Assembly (NCBI GenBank): GCA_018669845.1
Contig: JABHSO010000177.1
Coordinates: forward strand, 1-39,227
Origin: Gammaproteobacteria bacterium
Lineage (GTDB): Bacteria > Pseudomonadota > Gammaproteobacteria > GCA-001735895
Direction: 5' to 3'
DNA: 39,227 nucleotides
A program made the position numbers and the translations under genes. Below, piece by piece: positions 9,021-18,758 of the stretch (position 1 is the first letter of the stretch; the number at the start of each line of letters is the position of its first letter). The notes beneath the pieces were generated by a model. The model worked only from the letters and a program-made list of their open reading frames with translations. It was not told where the DNA came from and made no database searches.

Positions 9021-10334
9021 TTACCCTAATACTGAAAAACTACTATTCTTATTGACCTCTCGTAAACGAGAGTAAAAGCCGATACTGATATCATGATTTA
9101 TATTTTTCAGTTTAAAGGTGACCGGGTCAGTATCATGATCCTGGCCAGCTTCACAGGCTTCTATCAGTTCAGCCATCAATTCTCCAACAATCGGTGCGTT
9201 CTTGAACTGGTTACCGCTTGTTCCAATAGCCATGTAATATCCCGGTAGTTCAGATTTGTCATAGATAGGTATCCAGTCATCGCTGACATCATAAAGCTCG
9301 ACTACGCCTTTCGCCTGATTGGGAATGCCCAGTTCAGGTATGCGTTGCGCCATACGCATTACCTGTGTTTGCCATTGCGCGGTGAAGTCATGATTAAAGT
9401 TATCAGGATCTACCCATTGACGGCTGTCACATTCCGGGTCTTCGCTACCGAGTAGTAGATGATTATTCTGTTCCGGGCGAAAATAAGTTGCTACATCGCT
9501 ATCAGAAAATACATATCCTCTGTTTTCAGTATTAAAGTCAACAGGACTCGGCACATGTGATACTTCGTGTCGTAATGCACGTGTTTTGATGTTCATTTTT
9601 TCTTCAACACCCGCTAGCTGGTTTATTTTGTAGGAATGTGGACCAGCTGCATTTATAACAATTGAAGCGTTGAGTTGTTCACCGTTTGCAAGGCTTATTC
9701 CACTGATGCGACCGTTAAGTTGTTCAACGGAAACGACTTCTGCATTAAAAAGAAACTCAGCACCACTGGCTTCTGCAGCACGTTGTAGATTATGAGTTGC
9801 GAGTTGAGGGTCAGAAACATATCCGCCAGTAGGAAATAGCACTGCGCCGGATAATGGTTCGCTATTGGGTTCACCAAAATCAGGGTCGTCTGACAATTTT
9901 GCCGGAGCAAATGAATTCATGCTCACAAAGGGAAGATGCTGAATCACTTCAGCTGGATTAAGGTGCTGGTACGGTGCACCCAGTTGATCCATGATTGCAA
10001 GGATATTTGTCAGATATCCGTTTTGCTCGGTTTTCATAACGATGCACCCACAATCGTTATAATTTATCAGCCCGCTTTCATCATCGGCAGCTAAAAAGTC
10101 GTGCCAGTTTTTCCAGTAATAATGGCTCTCATAAGCAATAGCAGTACCATCAAGTGTTGAATAGTAGGGGCGTATAATGGCACAGGAACCTGACGTTGAC
10201 CCATAACCTGACACGGCAAATTTATCGATGCACAGTACTGTTTTATTTTTACGTGCCAGAGCCAGTGAGATAGCGGCTCCAATAATGCCTGCTCCTAAGA
10301 TAATTATGTCGTAATCTGTATTTATTAATTGCAT
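9021..10334 (-). CDS. FAD-dependent oxidoreductase (DAO family, sarcosine oxidase beta-like)
   Basis: The 437-residue protein opens with a Rossmann FAD motif (GAGIIGAA from about residue 15) and an ALARKNKTVLCIDK strand, and ends with a conserved AIGTSGNQFKNAP flavin-contact segment. This is the D-amino-acid-oxidase/sarcosine-oxidase-beta fold without a GcvT domain. It lies between the MttB homologue (10-base gap) and the FAD/GcvT dehydrogenase (14-base gap), so it is probably part of the same stepwise N-demethylation. The context suggests oxidation of a secondary or tertiary amine. Glycine oxidase-like or betaine-specific activity cannot be excluded. Confidence 0.8.
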   Translation of the reverse strand: MQLINTDYDIIILGAGIIGAAISLALARKNKTVLCIDKFAVSGYGSTSGSCAIIRPYYSTLDGTAIAYESHYYWKNWHDFLAADDESGLINYNDCGCIVMKTEQNGYLTNILAIMDQLGAPYQHLNPAEVIQHLPFVSMNSFAPAKLSDDPDFGEPNSEPLSGAVLFPTGGYVSDPQLATHNLQRAAEASGAEFLFNAEVVSVEQLNGRISGISLANGEQLNASIVINAAGPHSYKINQLAGVEEKMNIKTRALRHEVSHVPSPVDFNTENRGYVFSDSDVATYFRPEQNNHLLLGSEDPECDSRQWVDPDNFNHDFTAQWQTQVMRMAQRIPELGIPNQAKGVVELYDVSDDWIPIYDKSELPGYYMAIGTSGNQFKNAPIVGELMAELIEACEAGQDHDTDPVTFKLKNINHDISIGFYSRLREVNKNSSFSVLG

Positions 10335-10344
10335 TTTTTATCTC

Positions 10345-11889
10345 TTAAAAATCGGTTTTAACACCACCTTCGGCTATTCTTTTATCGACAAATTCATCGA
10401 GTTCTTCCTTGATGGCTTCATCCAGTGGAGGAGGTTGATAATCTTCCAGAACCTGACGGTATACCTTGTTGGCTTTATCCACTGCCTGTGGAGAACCTGC
10501 TTCCTGCCAGCTTTCGAAGTTGCGCCAGTCTGAAATTATGGGTGCATAGAATGCATCTCGATAACGCGCCTGGGTATGTGCAGTACCAAAGAAATGTCCA
10601 CCCGGACCAGCCTCACGGATAGCATCAAGTGCCAGCTCATCTTCATTGACTTCGAAAGGTTTTAAAAATTCTGCCACCATTTGTAGTAGATCAATATCTA
10701 TGACGAATTTCTCAAAAGAAGCACAGAGACCTCCCTCCATCCATCCAGCAGCATGTTTAACCAGATTACAGCCTCCCATGACTGCACCCCACAGTGAAAA
10801 TACGGATTCGTAGGCTGCCTGAGCGTCGACCGAGTTGGCAGTGCTGACATTTGATGAGCGATAGGGCAAGCCATAACGGCGTGCCAGTTGGCCACCGACA
10901 ATGGCTGTTTTCATGAATTCCGGTGTACCAAAAGCTGGCGAACCGGAGCGCATATCGACATTGGAAGTAAAGCCACCGTACATGAAAGGTGCTCCGGGTT
11001 TCACCAGTTGTGTAAATACCAGACCGGCCAAAGCTTCAGCATTTTGTTGTGCTACAGCACCTGCCAGCGTGACCGGTGCCATGGCTCCGGACAGGGTAAA
11101 AGGGGTTAATATAACAAGCTGATTCCGAGAACTCATTTCAATGATACCTTCCAGCATGACCTTATCGAAACGCAGTGGTGAACTGGAATTGATGACCGTC
11201 ATCAAGCTGGTTTCACTGTCAAACTGTGCCTGACTTAATCCTCGGGCAATACGTGTCATTTCAATAACGTCACGGTTACGCTGAGCTCCCAGAGAATAAG
11301 CGTGGAAGACTTTGTCTGTATATTGAATGAAATCTCTGGTGCACTGAAGGTGTCGAATAGATGGGTGCACATCTGCAGGTTCGACCGGATATCCGCCTGA
11401 GAAATTTATTATATTGTAGTACTGGGTCAGTTTTAGAAAATCCCTGAAATCCTGCTGGTTACCGGTACGGCGACCTTTTATTATATCGCTCGCATTAGGA
11501 GCAGAAGAGACATTGCCGAAACTGAGGTAGTTGGCCCCCAGTTTAAATGAATGCTGTGGATTGCGAGCATGCATGTCAATGACAGTGGGTGCCAGACCAA
11601 TAGATTGTTCAACCATATCTGGATCAAAGCGTACTCTTTCACTATCTGTTTCTGTTATAGCACCTGCTTTTTTCAGCATATCGCGTGCTTCCGGTAACAG
11701 AAAATCAATACCTATTTCACTCAATATAGTTAAAGATGCCTGATGAATCGATTCAATCTGGTCGTCCGACAACAAAGTCATGGGTGGATAGGGGTTAACC
11801 AGTTGTTGTCGTGGCAGCTGGAAACCGGGAGGTTGGCTGGTTTGAGCAGTATTTCTGCGCCTACGCCTTTTAGAGTTCATGGCTGCCAT
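10345..11889 (-). CDS. MttB-family (trimethylamine methyltransferase superfamily) protein, copy 1
   Basis: The 514-residue protein is a full-length COG5598/MttB-family methyltransferase with a short basic N-terminus (KRRRRRN) before the TIM-barrel. No in-frame amber codon is present, so it belongs to the non-pyrrolysine branch that includes glycine-betaine (MtgB), proline-betaine (MtpB) and carnitine (MtcB) demethylases. Those enzymes move a methyl group from a quaternary amine to a corrinoid protein. Signature stretches include HAAGWMEGGLCASFEKF and DAIREAGPGGHFFGTAHTQ. It is the first gene of the five- to six-gene minus-strand operon. A second ATG at 11880 is an alternative start. The methyl acceptor is unknown because no corrinoid gene lies nearby. 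Confidence 0.85.
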   Translation of the reverse strand: MAAMNSKRRRRRNTAQTSQPPGFQLPRQQLVNPYPPMTLLSDDQIESIHQASLTILSEIGIDFLLPEARDMLKKAGAITETDSERVRFDPDMVEQSIGLAPTVIDMHARNPQHSFKLGANYLSFGNVSSAPNASDIIKGRRTGNQQDFRDFLKLTQYYNIINFSGGYPVEPADVHPSIRHLQCTRDFIQYTDKVFHAYSLGAQRNRDVIEMTRIARGLSQAQFDSETSLMTVINSSSPLRFDKVMLEGIIEMSSRNQLVILTPFTLSGAMAPVTLAGAVAQQNAEALAGLVFTQLVKPGAPFMYGGFTSNVDMRSGSPAFGTPEFMKTAIVGGQLARRYGLPYRSSNVSTANSVDAQAAYESVFSLWGAVMGGCNLVKHAAGWMEGGLCASFEKFVIDIDLLQMVAEFLKPFEVNEDELALDAIREAGPGGHFFGTAHTQARYRDAFYAPIISDWRNFESWQEAGSPQAVDKANKVYRQVLEDYQPPPLDEAIKEELDEFVDKRIAEGGVKTDF

Positions 11890-11917
11890 TAAGATGTCTC
11901 TATATCAGATTTTGTAA

Positions 11918-12098
11918 AACCTGAATCCGTAACTTCAATCCGGCTGCAAGAGCCTAATGCACTGAATTTAGTCGAGATTTAGGCAAAAATAATATTCACC
12001 GTAAGAGTGACTACGGAATCATATTATTTTCACCGAAATCTCACCTATCTTCAGTACCTTAGACCCTTTCGCTCGAACTGAATTTACGGATTCAGGTT
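11918..12098. repeat. Nested intergenic palindromic element
   Basis: The stretch is bounded by a perfect 15-base inverted repeat: AACCTGAATCCGTAA at 11918-11932 and its complement at 12084-12098. Inside are nested arms: GAGATTT (11974-11980) with AAATCTC (12036-12042), AAAATAATAT (11986-11995) with ATATTATTTT (12021-12030), and CCGTA (11999-12003) with TACGG (12012-12016). It fills a third of the region between the two divergent operons. It could be a small non-autonomous mobile element or a folded regulatory region. No coding potential was seen in it. Confidence 0.6.
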
Positions 12099-12395
12099 AA
12101 ATATAAATTAAACTTCTTTAAAGCGGTAGATGGGGGGCGCTTTGTGACTAATTTATGTCGTTTATGAATTTTTTATCAGCTTTATATTAAGTGAAATATG
12201 AGGCCATGACCTGTTGTGATAGGCATTAATAATTTCAAAAATAACTTAAAAGATTTTGAGTGAAAAGGTAAAGGTCAGACCATGTCGTTAATTGACTCTA
12301 TTGAGTCGCACTGTTGTTGTTATCATTGTTAGCTTTAGCCCAGTATTTCTTAAAATATAAAGTACCTGTTACAGCTAAAAGGTTGATTAATAAAT
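12099..12395. other. Remainder of the mttB/soxB divergent intergenic region
   Basis: This AT-rich 297-base stretch separates the palindromic element from soxB. It must hold the soxBDAG promoter and probably regulator sites. Small dyads are visible (GGTCAGACC at 12272-12280; GACTC/GAGTC at 12294-12307), but none is strong enough to name. No open frame or RNA gene was recognised. Confidence 0.4.
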
Positions 12396-13646
12396 ATGAG
12401 TAAATACTCAATTTTTTCTCTTGCAAAACAAGCCATTAACTATCATGAAGGCTGGGAAAAGGTGTGGAGAAACCCAGAACCTAAAAAACATTATGATGTG
12501 ATAATCATTGGAGGTGGTGGGCATGGCCTGGCCACGGCTTATTATCTGGCTAAAAATCACGGTATTACCAATGTTGCTGTGTTAGAAAAGGGTTACATTG
12601 GTGGTGGAAATACGGGTCGTAATACGACGATAGTACGCTCCAATTACCTTTGGGATGAGTCGGCCCATCTATATGAAAAATCACTTAAATTATGGGAAAA
12701 TCTGAGTCAGGATTTGAATTTTAATGTCATGTTTAGTCAACGGGGTGTCTACAATCTGGGGCACAGTTTACAGGACATGCGCGATATTCAGCGCCGGGTT
12801 AATGCTAACAGGTTAAATGGCATTGATGGAGAGATAGTGGAAGCCGATGAGTTGAAACGACGTATTCCCATTTTGAATACATCCAGTCAAAGTCGCTACC
12901 CTGTTCTGGGTGCCTCATTTCAACCGCGTGCAGGTACTGCCAGACATGATGCTGTTGCCTGGGGTTTTGCTCGTGGTGCAGACAGTTTTGGTGTGGATAT
13001 TATTCAGCAATGTGAGGTTAGTGGGTTCATACGTGAAAATGATCAGATAGTTGGCGTTGAAACTAATCGGGGTAATATTGGTGCAGGTAAAGTTGGTATT
13101 GTTGTTGCTGGTAATTCCAGTGTATTGGCTGATATGGCCGGTTTTCGACTTCCTGTGACCAGTCATCCATTGCAGGCTTTAGTGTCTGAGCCCATTAAAC
13201 CTGTTCTGGATACGGTGGTTATGTCCAATGCGGTACATGGTTACATCAGTCAGTCTGATAAAGGAGACCTGGTGGTAGGTGCAGGCATCGATAGTTACAA
13301 CGGTTATGGTCAGCGGGGTAGTTATACAGTGATCGAGAATGCTCTGGCTGCGATAAAAGAATTATTTCCGGTATTCAGTCGGGTGCGAATGAACCGGCAA
13401 TGGGGAGGGATCGTGGATACCACACCGGATGCCTGTCCAATTATCGGGCAATCCCCCGTCAAAGGTGTATACATAAATTGTGGATGGGGAACAGGTGGTT
13501 TCAAGGCGACCCCTGGCTCTGGTTATGTATTTGCCCATACGCTGGCTAAAGGTCAGCCACATGAATTAAATCAGGCCTTTTCATTACAAAGGTTTAGCAC
13601 GGGGAGTCTAATTGATGAACACGGTGCAGCTGGCGTAGCGCATTAG
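12396..13646 (+). CDS. soxB: Sarcosine oxidase subunit beta
   Basis: The 416-residue protein matches the usual length of heterotetrameric sarcosine oxidase beta. The FAD Rossmann motif [16 protein letters not shown] lies near residues 37-52. His184 in [13 protein letters not shown] corresponds to the histidine that carries covalent FMN. The C-terminal [15 protein letters not shown] segment closes the FAD site. The enzyme oxidises sarcosine to glycine with formation of methylene-tetrahydrofolate and hydrogen peroxide. It is first in the soxB-soxD-soxA-soxG order, 12 bases before soxD, and divergent from the MttB operon. The name refers to sarcosine oxidase, not the sulfur-oxidation SoxB. Confidence 0.95.
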   Translation: MSKYSIFSLAKQAINYHEGWEKVWRNPEPKKHYDVIIIGGGGHGLATAYYLAKNHGITNVAVLEKGYIGGGNTGRNTTIVRSNYLWDESAHLYEKSLKLWENLSQDLNFNVMFSQRGVYNLGHSLQDMRDIQRRVNANRLNGIDGEIVEADELKRRIPILNTSSQSRYPVLGASFQPRAGTARHDAVAWGFARGADSFGVDIIQQCEVSGFIRENDQIVGVETNRGNIGAGKVGIVVAGNSSVLADMAGFRLPVTSHPLQALVSEPIKPVLDTVVMSNAVHGYISQSDKGDLVVGAGIDSYNGYGQRGSYTVIENALAAIKELFPVFSRVRMNRQWGGIVDTTPDACPIIGQSPVKGVYINCGWGTGGFKATPGSGYVFAHTLAKGQPHELNQAFSLQRFSTGSLIDEHGAAGVAH

Positions 13647-13658
13647 GAGAATAGATAG

Positions 13659-13949
13659 ATGTTACAGATACCCTGTCCCTGGTGTGGCATTCGAGATGAA
13701 AGTGAATTCTCTTATGGTGGTGAAGCACACATAACCAGACCAATAAATTCAGAAGAACTGAGTGATGATGAGTGGGCAGACTACCTGTTCATGCGCAAAA
13801 ATACGCGCGGTGCTTTTCTTGAGCAATGGCAACATGCACAGGGATGCCGACGTTGGTTCAATGTTCAAAGAGATACGGTCAGTTACAAGATAAGTGCATC
13901 TTATAAAGTTGGCGATTTGCCTCCACAGGAGATGCTCAATGATAAATAA
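13659..13949 (+). CDS. soxD: Sarcosine oxidase subunit delta
   Basis: The 96-residue protein has the expected zinc site of this subunit: Cys6 and Cys9 in CPWCG, then His59 and Cys63 in QHAQGC, exactly the spacing known for heterotetrameric sarcosine oxidase. An AGGAG lies nine bases before the ATG. The delta subunit is structural and holds the alpha and beta subunits together. Its last 11 bases overlap the start of soxA. Confidence 0.95.
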   Translation: MLQIPCPWCGIRDESEFSYGGEAHITRPINSEELSDDEWADYLFMRKNTRGAFLEQWQHAQGCRRWFNVQRDTVSYKISASYKVGDLPPQEMLNDK

Positions 13950-16947
13950 TCGATTACAACGAGTGGGTCGTATAAACCGTAAGCATCTGCTGAATTTCAC
14001 TTTCAATGGTAAAAGTTATCAGGGCTTTGAGGGAGATACATTGGCTTCAGCCCTGCTTGCAAATGATGTTCATCTGGTTGGTCGAAGCTGGAAGTACCAT
14101 CGTCCTAGAGGCATCCTGGGCTCTGGAGCAGAAGAACCGAACGCAATTGTTCAACTGGAAAAAGGCGCATTAACAGTACCCAATGCACGAGCCACTCAGG
14201 TTGAACTGTATGAAGGGCTAGAAGCGAACAGTGTTAACTGCTGGCCGAGCCTGGAATTTGATCTTCTATCCATCAATAGTTTGTTTAGTCGAATGATGCC
14301 TGCGGGTTTTTACTACAAGACTTTTATGTGGCCTAAAAAACTGTGGATGAGTTATGAGCATGTTATTCGTAAAGCCTCGGGGTTAGGTGTTTCGCCTGAG
14401 TTACCCGACCCTGATCGTTATGAAAAAACCTATGCCCATTGTGATGTTTTGATCATCGGGGCCGGCCCTGCAGGATTGATGGCAGCATTAGCAGCTGGAA
14501 AAATGGGTGCCAGAGTCATGCTGATTGATGAGCAAAATGAATTTGGTGGTTCATTGCTGCATAGTAATGAAAGTATCGATGGGCAGTCAGCACAGGACTG
14601 GGTCAGCTCTGTCTGCAAAGAGCTAGCATCTATGCAAGAAGTGAGATTGCTGCCCAGAAGCAGTGCCTATGGTTATCACGATGGTAATTTTTTAACTGTA
14701 AATCAGCGATTAACCGACCATCTTCCGGCAGATCAGAAAAGCAGGGCCAGGGAACGTTTATGGAAAGTAAGAGCTAAACAGGTGGTTTTAGCTACAGGTG
14801 CACTAGAGAGGCCTCTGGTGTTTGCCAATAATGATAGACCTGGCGTGATGCTTTCCTCAGCCGTTATGCAGTATGTTAATCGTTATGCCGTTGAAGTGGG
14901 TCAGGAAATCGTATTATTCACCAATAATGACAGTGCTTATGAAACTGCTTTGGCGCTACTTAAAGCAGAAATAAAGGTACTCGCGATTATTGATAACAGG
15001 ATAAATCCCGGTGGTTCTGTGGTTGATCGATTGCGCTCAGAAGGAGTGGAAATTATAGATCAGTCAGTAGTGGTGGATGTTAAAGGCTCTAAACGAATCA
15101 ATGCGGTACAGGTGATGTCATTGCAACAGGGGCTTGAAAAAGTGACGGGTTCTGTGCGAACCATACCCTGCGATTTACTGGCAATGTCTGGTGGTTGGAG
15201 TCCTGTCATACATTTGAGCTCGCAGTCAGGAGCAAAAGCCTGTTGGGATGATGAAAAAGCATGCTTTTTACCGGGTTTACGAGTGCAACAGGAACGATCT
15301 GCAGGGGCAGCCAATGGCTATTTTGATTTGAAGAGTTGTCTGTCTGAGGGACTGGTTGCTGGTATTGAAGCAGCAAAACAAAGCGGATTTGAAGTGGATA
15401 ATTCAGTTGAGCTTCCTGCTGTTAACGAAGCTAACATAAATCCAATAAAACCCCTTTGGCTGGTTCCATCTATGTTTAAAGCTGGGCGAGGCCCCAAACA
15501 GTTTGTTGATATGCAAAATGATGTTGCGGCGTCAGATATCATGCTCGCGGCGCGTGAAGGTTATCACTCAGTTGAACATGTAAAACGCTATACAGCCTTG
15601 GGTTTTGGAACCGATCAAGGGAAAATTGGTAATATAAATGGTATGGCTATTTTGGCTCAGAGTTTGCAGCAAAATATTGCTGAAACCGGTACCACTACCT
15701 TTCGACCCAATTATACTCCTGTCACTATAGGTTCCATAGCAGGTATGAATCTTGGGAGTAAACTTTTTGAGCCGGTCCGTAAAACTGCGATGCATGGCTG
15801 GCATCAGCAGCAAGGAGCAGAGTTTGAAAATGTCGGGCAGTGGAAGCGTCCCTGGTATTATCCTCTGGCAGGTGAATCTATGTTAGATGCAGTTAATCGT
15901 GAATGCCTGGCTACTCGCAAGAGTGTTGGCATTATCGATGCGTCTACGCTAGGAAAAATTATTATTGAAGGTAAAGATTCGGGAGAGTTTTTAAACAGGT
16001 TGTATACCAATGCCTGGATAAAACTGGGCATTAATAAAGCACGTTATGGCTTTATGCTGGGTGAAGATGGCATGGTGATGGATGATGGAGTCACTATCCG
16101 ACTGGAAGAAAATAAATACTTCATGCATACCACGACCGGTGGAGCGGCTCCGGTATTTAGCTGGATGGAGCGCTGGTTACAAACTGAGTGGCCCGAACTG
16201 GAAGTATTTTTGACTTCGGTTACCGATCACTGGGCGACGGCTGCGGTGGTTGGCCCCAATAGCCGAAAAGTGGTGAGTGCTGTTTGTGAAGGTATAGATT
16301 TTGATGCCCAGGCTTTTCCCTTTATGTCTTCGCGCGAAGGTTTGGTTAATGGTGTTGAAGCTCGTGTTAATCGTATTAGTTTTTCTGGTGAACTGGCTTA
16401 TGAAGTGAATGTGCCAGCCAACTATGGTCTGCAGATGTGGGAATCCCTGATCGCTGCCGGTGAACAATATGATATTACGCCTTACGGTACTGAAACGATG
16501 CACGTACTGCGAGCAGAAAAAGGTTATGTGATTGTGGGTCAGGATACCGATGGTTCGGTAACGCCCATTGACCTGGGTATGGACTGGGTTGTTTCAAAAC
16601 TGAAAGACTTTATTGGTAAACGTTCTCTTTTTCGGGAAGATTGTGTACGTGAAGGGCGCAAACAACTGGTGGGGTTACTAACCTTGAATGGTTCAGATGT
16701 TTTACCGGAAGGCGGGCAAATAGTAGAAGATCCAAACTTGTCAATACCCATCCCTATGATTGGTCATGTAACTTCCAGTTATTACAGTGCGAACCTGGGC
16801 TATTCCATTGCTCTGGCTCTGGTGAAAGGTGGTTTGTCTCGAATGGGTGAAACGGTACATATACCATTACCTGATGGAAACGTTATAGCGGCAAAAATCA
16901 GTAGTTCTATTTTTTATGATGCTGATGGAGAAAAACAAAATGCCTGA
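13939..16947 (+). CDS. soxA: Sarcosine oxidase subunit alpha
   Basis: The protein has 1002 residues when started at the ATG at 13939, which has AGGAG nine bases upstream and overlaps soxD by 11 bases; an earlier in-frame start at 13894 would lie deep in soxD. The N-terminus holds the small ferredoxin-like domain (about 15-100, with HRPRGILGSGAEEPNA), followed by an NAD-binding pyridine-nucleotide-oxidoreductase domain (IIGAGPAGL near residue 173) and a C-terminal GcvT-type folate domain (about 600-1000) that accepts the one-carbon unit. The length and order match characterised alpha subunits. The 3-prime end overlaps soxG by 8 bases. Confidence 0.95.
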   Translation: MINNRLQRVGRINRKHLLNFTFNGKSYQGFEGDTLASALLANDVHLVGRSWKYHRPRGILGSGAEEPNAIVQLEKGALTVPNARATQVELYEGLEANSVNCWPSLEFDLLSINSLFSRMMPAGFYYKTFMWPKKLWMSYEHVIRKASGLGVSPELPDPDRYEKTYAHCDVLIIGAGPAGLMAALAAGKMGARVMLIDEQNEFGGSLLHSNESIDGQSAQDWVSSVCKELASMQEVRLLPRSSAYGYHDGNFLTVNQRLTDHLPADQKSRARERLWKVRAKQVVLATGALERPLVFANNDRPGVMLSSAVMQYVNRYAVEVGQEIVLFTNNDSAYETALALLKAEIKVLAIIDNRINPGGSVVDRLRSEGVEIIDQSVVVDVKGSKRINAVQVMSLQQGLEKVTGSVRTIPCDLLAMSGGWSPVIHLSSQSGAKACWDDEKACFLPGLRVQQERSAGAANGYFDLKSCLSEGLVAGIEAAKQSGFEVDNSVELPAVNEANINPIKPLWLVPSMFKAGRGPKQFVDMQNDVAASDIMLAAREGYHSVEHVKRYTALGFGTDQGKIGNINGMAILAQSLQQNIAETGTTTFRPNYTPVTIGSIAGMNLGSKLFEPVRKTAMHGWHQQQGAEFENVGQWKRPWYYPLAGESMLDAVNRECLATRKSVGIIDASTLGKIIIEGKDSGEFLNRLYTNAWIKLGINKARYGFMLGEDGMVMDDGVTIRLEENKYFMHTTTGGAAPVFSWMERWLQTEWPELEVFLTSVTDHWATAAVVGPNSRKVVSAVCEGIDFDAQAFPFMSSREGLVNGVEARVNRISFSGELAYEVNVPANYGLQMWESLIAAGEQYDITPYGTETMHVLRAEKGYVIVGQDTDGSVTPIDLGMDWVVSKLKDFIGKRSLFREDCVREGRKQLVGLLTLNGSDVLPEGGQIVEDPNLSIPIPMIGHVTSSYYSANLGYSIALALVKGGLSRMGETVHIPLPDGNVIAAKISSSIFYDADGEKQNA

Positions 16948-17527
16948 TTTGCAAAATGCTGAAAGTCCACTGGTACAAATAGATTTCAGCCAGTTTGAAA
17001 ATGTAAAGGGAGTCGAGTTAAAAGAGCTGGCATTTCAGGGACATTTAAACTTACGAGGACGGTTGAATGATAAAGCATTTTGTAAGGTAATTTCTGATGT
17101 CATCGGAGTTGAGCTGGGATCGTTAAAAGCAAATACCTTTGTTTTGTCTGGAGATTTGAAAGTTTACTGGCTAGGGCCAGATGAGTGGCTGATTATCACT
17201 CTGGCTGATCAGCAAGTAGAATTGAAAAATAAGCTAGAGCAGGCTTTACAGGATGTTTTTTCCTCTGTAACCGATATCAGTAGCGGGCAAACTATTTTAA
17301 AAATCTCGGGAACAAATGCTCGATCATTGATTGAAAAGGGCTGTACCATTGACCTCCATCCCAGGCAATTTAAAAAGGGTGATTGCGCTCAGACTCATCT
17401 GTCGAAAGCATCGGTTTTACTAAGTGCTGTTGATACGCCTGAGGAATTTGAAATCATCATTCGGCGAAGCTTTGCTGATTACCTGGGTTTGTGGTTGCTG
17501 GATTCCAGTTTAGAATTTATGTACTAA
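16940..17527 (+). CDS. soxG: Sarcosine oxidase subunit gamma
   Basis: The 195-residue protein is a GcvT-like small subunit with the typical segments GDLKVYWLGPDEWLI, VTDISSGQTILKISG and LIEKGCTIDLHPRQF. I chose the ATG at 16940, which overlaps the soxA stop and has GGAG nine bases upstream; an earlier ATG at 16916 is possible. The gamma subunit caps the folate-binding half of the enzyme. Its stop lies only 9 bases from the end of the convergent AraC-family gene, and no terminator hairpin was seen between them. Confidence 0.9.
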   Translation: MPDLQNAESPLVQIDFSQFENVKGVELKELAFQGHLNLRGRLNDKAFCKVISDVIGVELGSLKANTFVLSGDLKVYWLGPDEWLIITLADQQVELKNKLEQALQDVFSSVTDISSGQTILKISGTNARSLIEKGCTIDLHPRQFKKGDCAQTHLSKASVLLSAVDTPEEFEIIIRRSFADYLGLWLLDSSLEFMY

Positions 17528-17536
17528 TATTTCAGT

Positions 17537-18544
17537 CTAATTCCAGACAGGTACATCAAAGACCCTTGGTATATCCTGTGGTTTACAGCGTTCTTCACGA
17601 GGTGAAATTTCAAAGAAATTACGGTAGCATTTACTAAAATGAGGAGCTGAAACAAATCCACAGGCAAGCGCTATATCGATAATAGGCTTACTGGTTTGCA
17701 GTAATAGTAAACGAGCACGTTTAAGCCTGATATTCATGTAATAACGAGTTGGCACACAATTTAAATGTTTACGGAATAATCGTTCCAGTTGACGTCGGGA
17801 TATACCGACGTACTGAGAAAGTTCTTCAAGACTAATAGGTTCTTCTATATTGGCTTCCATCAGGGTTACAGCTTCAGTCAACTTGGTCTGGTTTGTGCCC
17901 AGTTGAAGATGCAGGGGTATTCTCTGGCGATCGTTATGGTCTCGTATACGGTCGCACATAAACTGTTCAGAGATTTCAGTGGATAACTTTATGGAGTGGT
18001 TCTTTCTAATTAACCACAACATCATATCCAGTGGAGCACTTCCACCTGCGCAGGTATAGCGGTCTCTGTCCATTTCAAAAAGTTCATCTGTTATCTGAAT
18101 TTGAGGAAACTCTTCACGCATGCCGGCTATATTTTCCCAGTGTAAAGTGCAACGGTAATTTTCCAGTAATCCGCAGCGTGCTAACAAGTAGGCACCTGTG
18201 CACAGACTGCCCAGAATAGTTTGTTGCTTTGTTAGTTTACACAGCGCTTTTTTCAATGGTTTTGAAAAAGCCTGCGATACATTTAAACCAGAGCAAACAA
18301 ATAAGGCATCAGTAGAGGGTAAATTATACAGAGAGTCTTCAGGCTGGATTATGAGACCATTACTGGCGGTTACAGCATCACCATCGAGGGTAACGACTGA
18401 CCATTCATAAAGCTTTTTGTTGCTAACCTGATTAGCCATGCGTAACGGTTCAATGGCCGTGGTTACCGCTATCATGGAGTAATTCGGTACTAGTAGGAAA
18501 GTAAAATGAAAGGGTCTTTCCTGTGGATGCATATTTATTATCAT
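17537..18544 (-). CDS. GlxA-type AraC-family regulator (GbdR/SouR-like)
   Basis: The protein has about 335 residues: an N-terminal DJ-1/PfpI-like (GATase1) domain (about 10-195; LGSLCTGAYLLARCG carries the elbow cysteine) and a C-terminal double helix-turn-helix AraC domain (about 220-325; LEELSQYVGISRRQLERLF, then IIDIALACGFVSAPHFSKC). This is the architecture of GbdR and SouR, which switch on betaine, dimethylglycine and sarcosine genes in Pseudomonas. It lies directly beside soxG, between the two catabolic clusters, and probably controls them. ATG codons at 18544 and 18532 and a TTG at 18559 are all possible starts, since no clear Shine-Dalgarno decides. Confidence 0.85.
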   Translation of the reverse strand: MIINMHPQERPFHFTFLLVPNYSMIAVTTAIEPLRMANQVSNKKLYEWSVVTLDGDAVTASNGLIIQPEDSLYNLPSTDALFVCSGLNVSQAFSKPLKKALCKLTKQQTILGSLCTGAYLLARCGLLENYRCTLHWENIAGMREEFPQIQITDELFEMDRDRYTCAGGSAPLDMMLWLIRKNHSIKLSTEISEQFMCDRIRDHNDRQRIPLHLQLGTNQTKLTEAVTLMEANIEEPISLEELSQYVGISRRQLERLFRKHLNCVPTRYYMNIRLKRARLLLLQTSKPIIDIALACGFVSAPHFSKCYRNFFEISPREERCKPQDIPRVFDVPVWN

Positions 18545-18559
18545 GTCAGTACATCGCAA

Positions 18560-18758
18560 ATATTAGTGACACTATAGGAATTGCATCTTCGCAGTAGATA
18601 ATAATTAAATCAATACATGTTAAAAGGTTATTAGATCAGCTCATCTGCCTGATTAGTTAGTAAAAGCATAGATTTAGTCGTCAGGTGTATATTTTGATTA
18701 TATGTTTATTGGTAATAATTTTGTAACGATTCAGTGTAATCAAAAAAGTCAAAAGATA
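18560..18758. other. Intergenic region upstream of the GlxA-type regulator
   Basis: This AT-rich stretch, together with 18947-18999 beyond the repeat element, separates the regulator gene from the second MttB gene. It should hold the regulator's promoter, but no confident -35/-10 pair or operator was recognised. No coding frame was seen. Confidence 0.4.

Noticed and set aside
12396..17527. Reading soxB/soxD/soxA as sulfur-oxidation Sox genes because a sulfur module is nearby.
   Set aside because: The subunit sizes, FAD and folate domains and zinc-site spacing are those of sarcosine oxidase.
18565..18578. A 12-base match to the phage SP6 promoter core (GTGACACTATAG).
   Set aside because: There is no phage gene or phage-type polymerase in the window, the 5-prime part of the consensus does not match, and it points away from the nearby regulator gene. 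Chance is the simplest reading.
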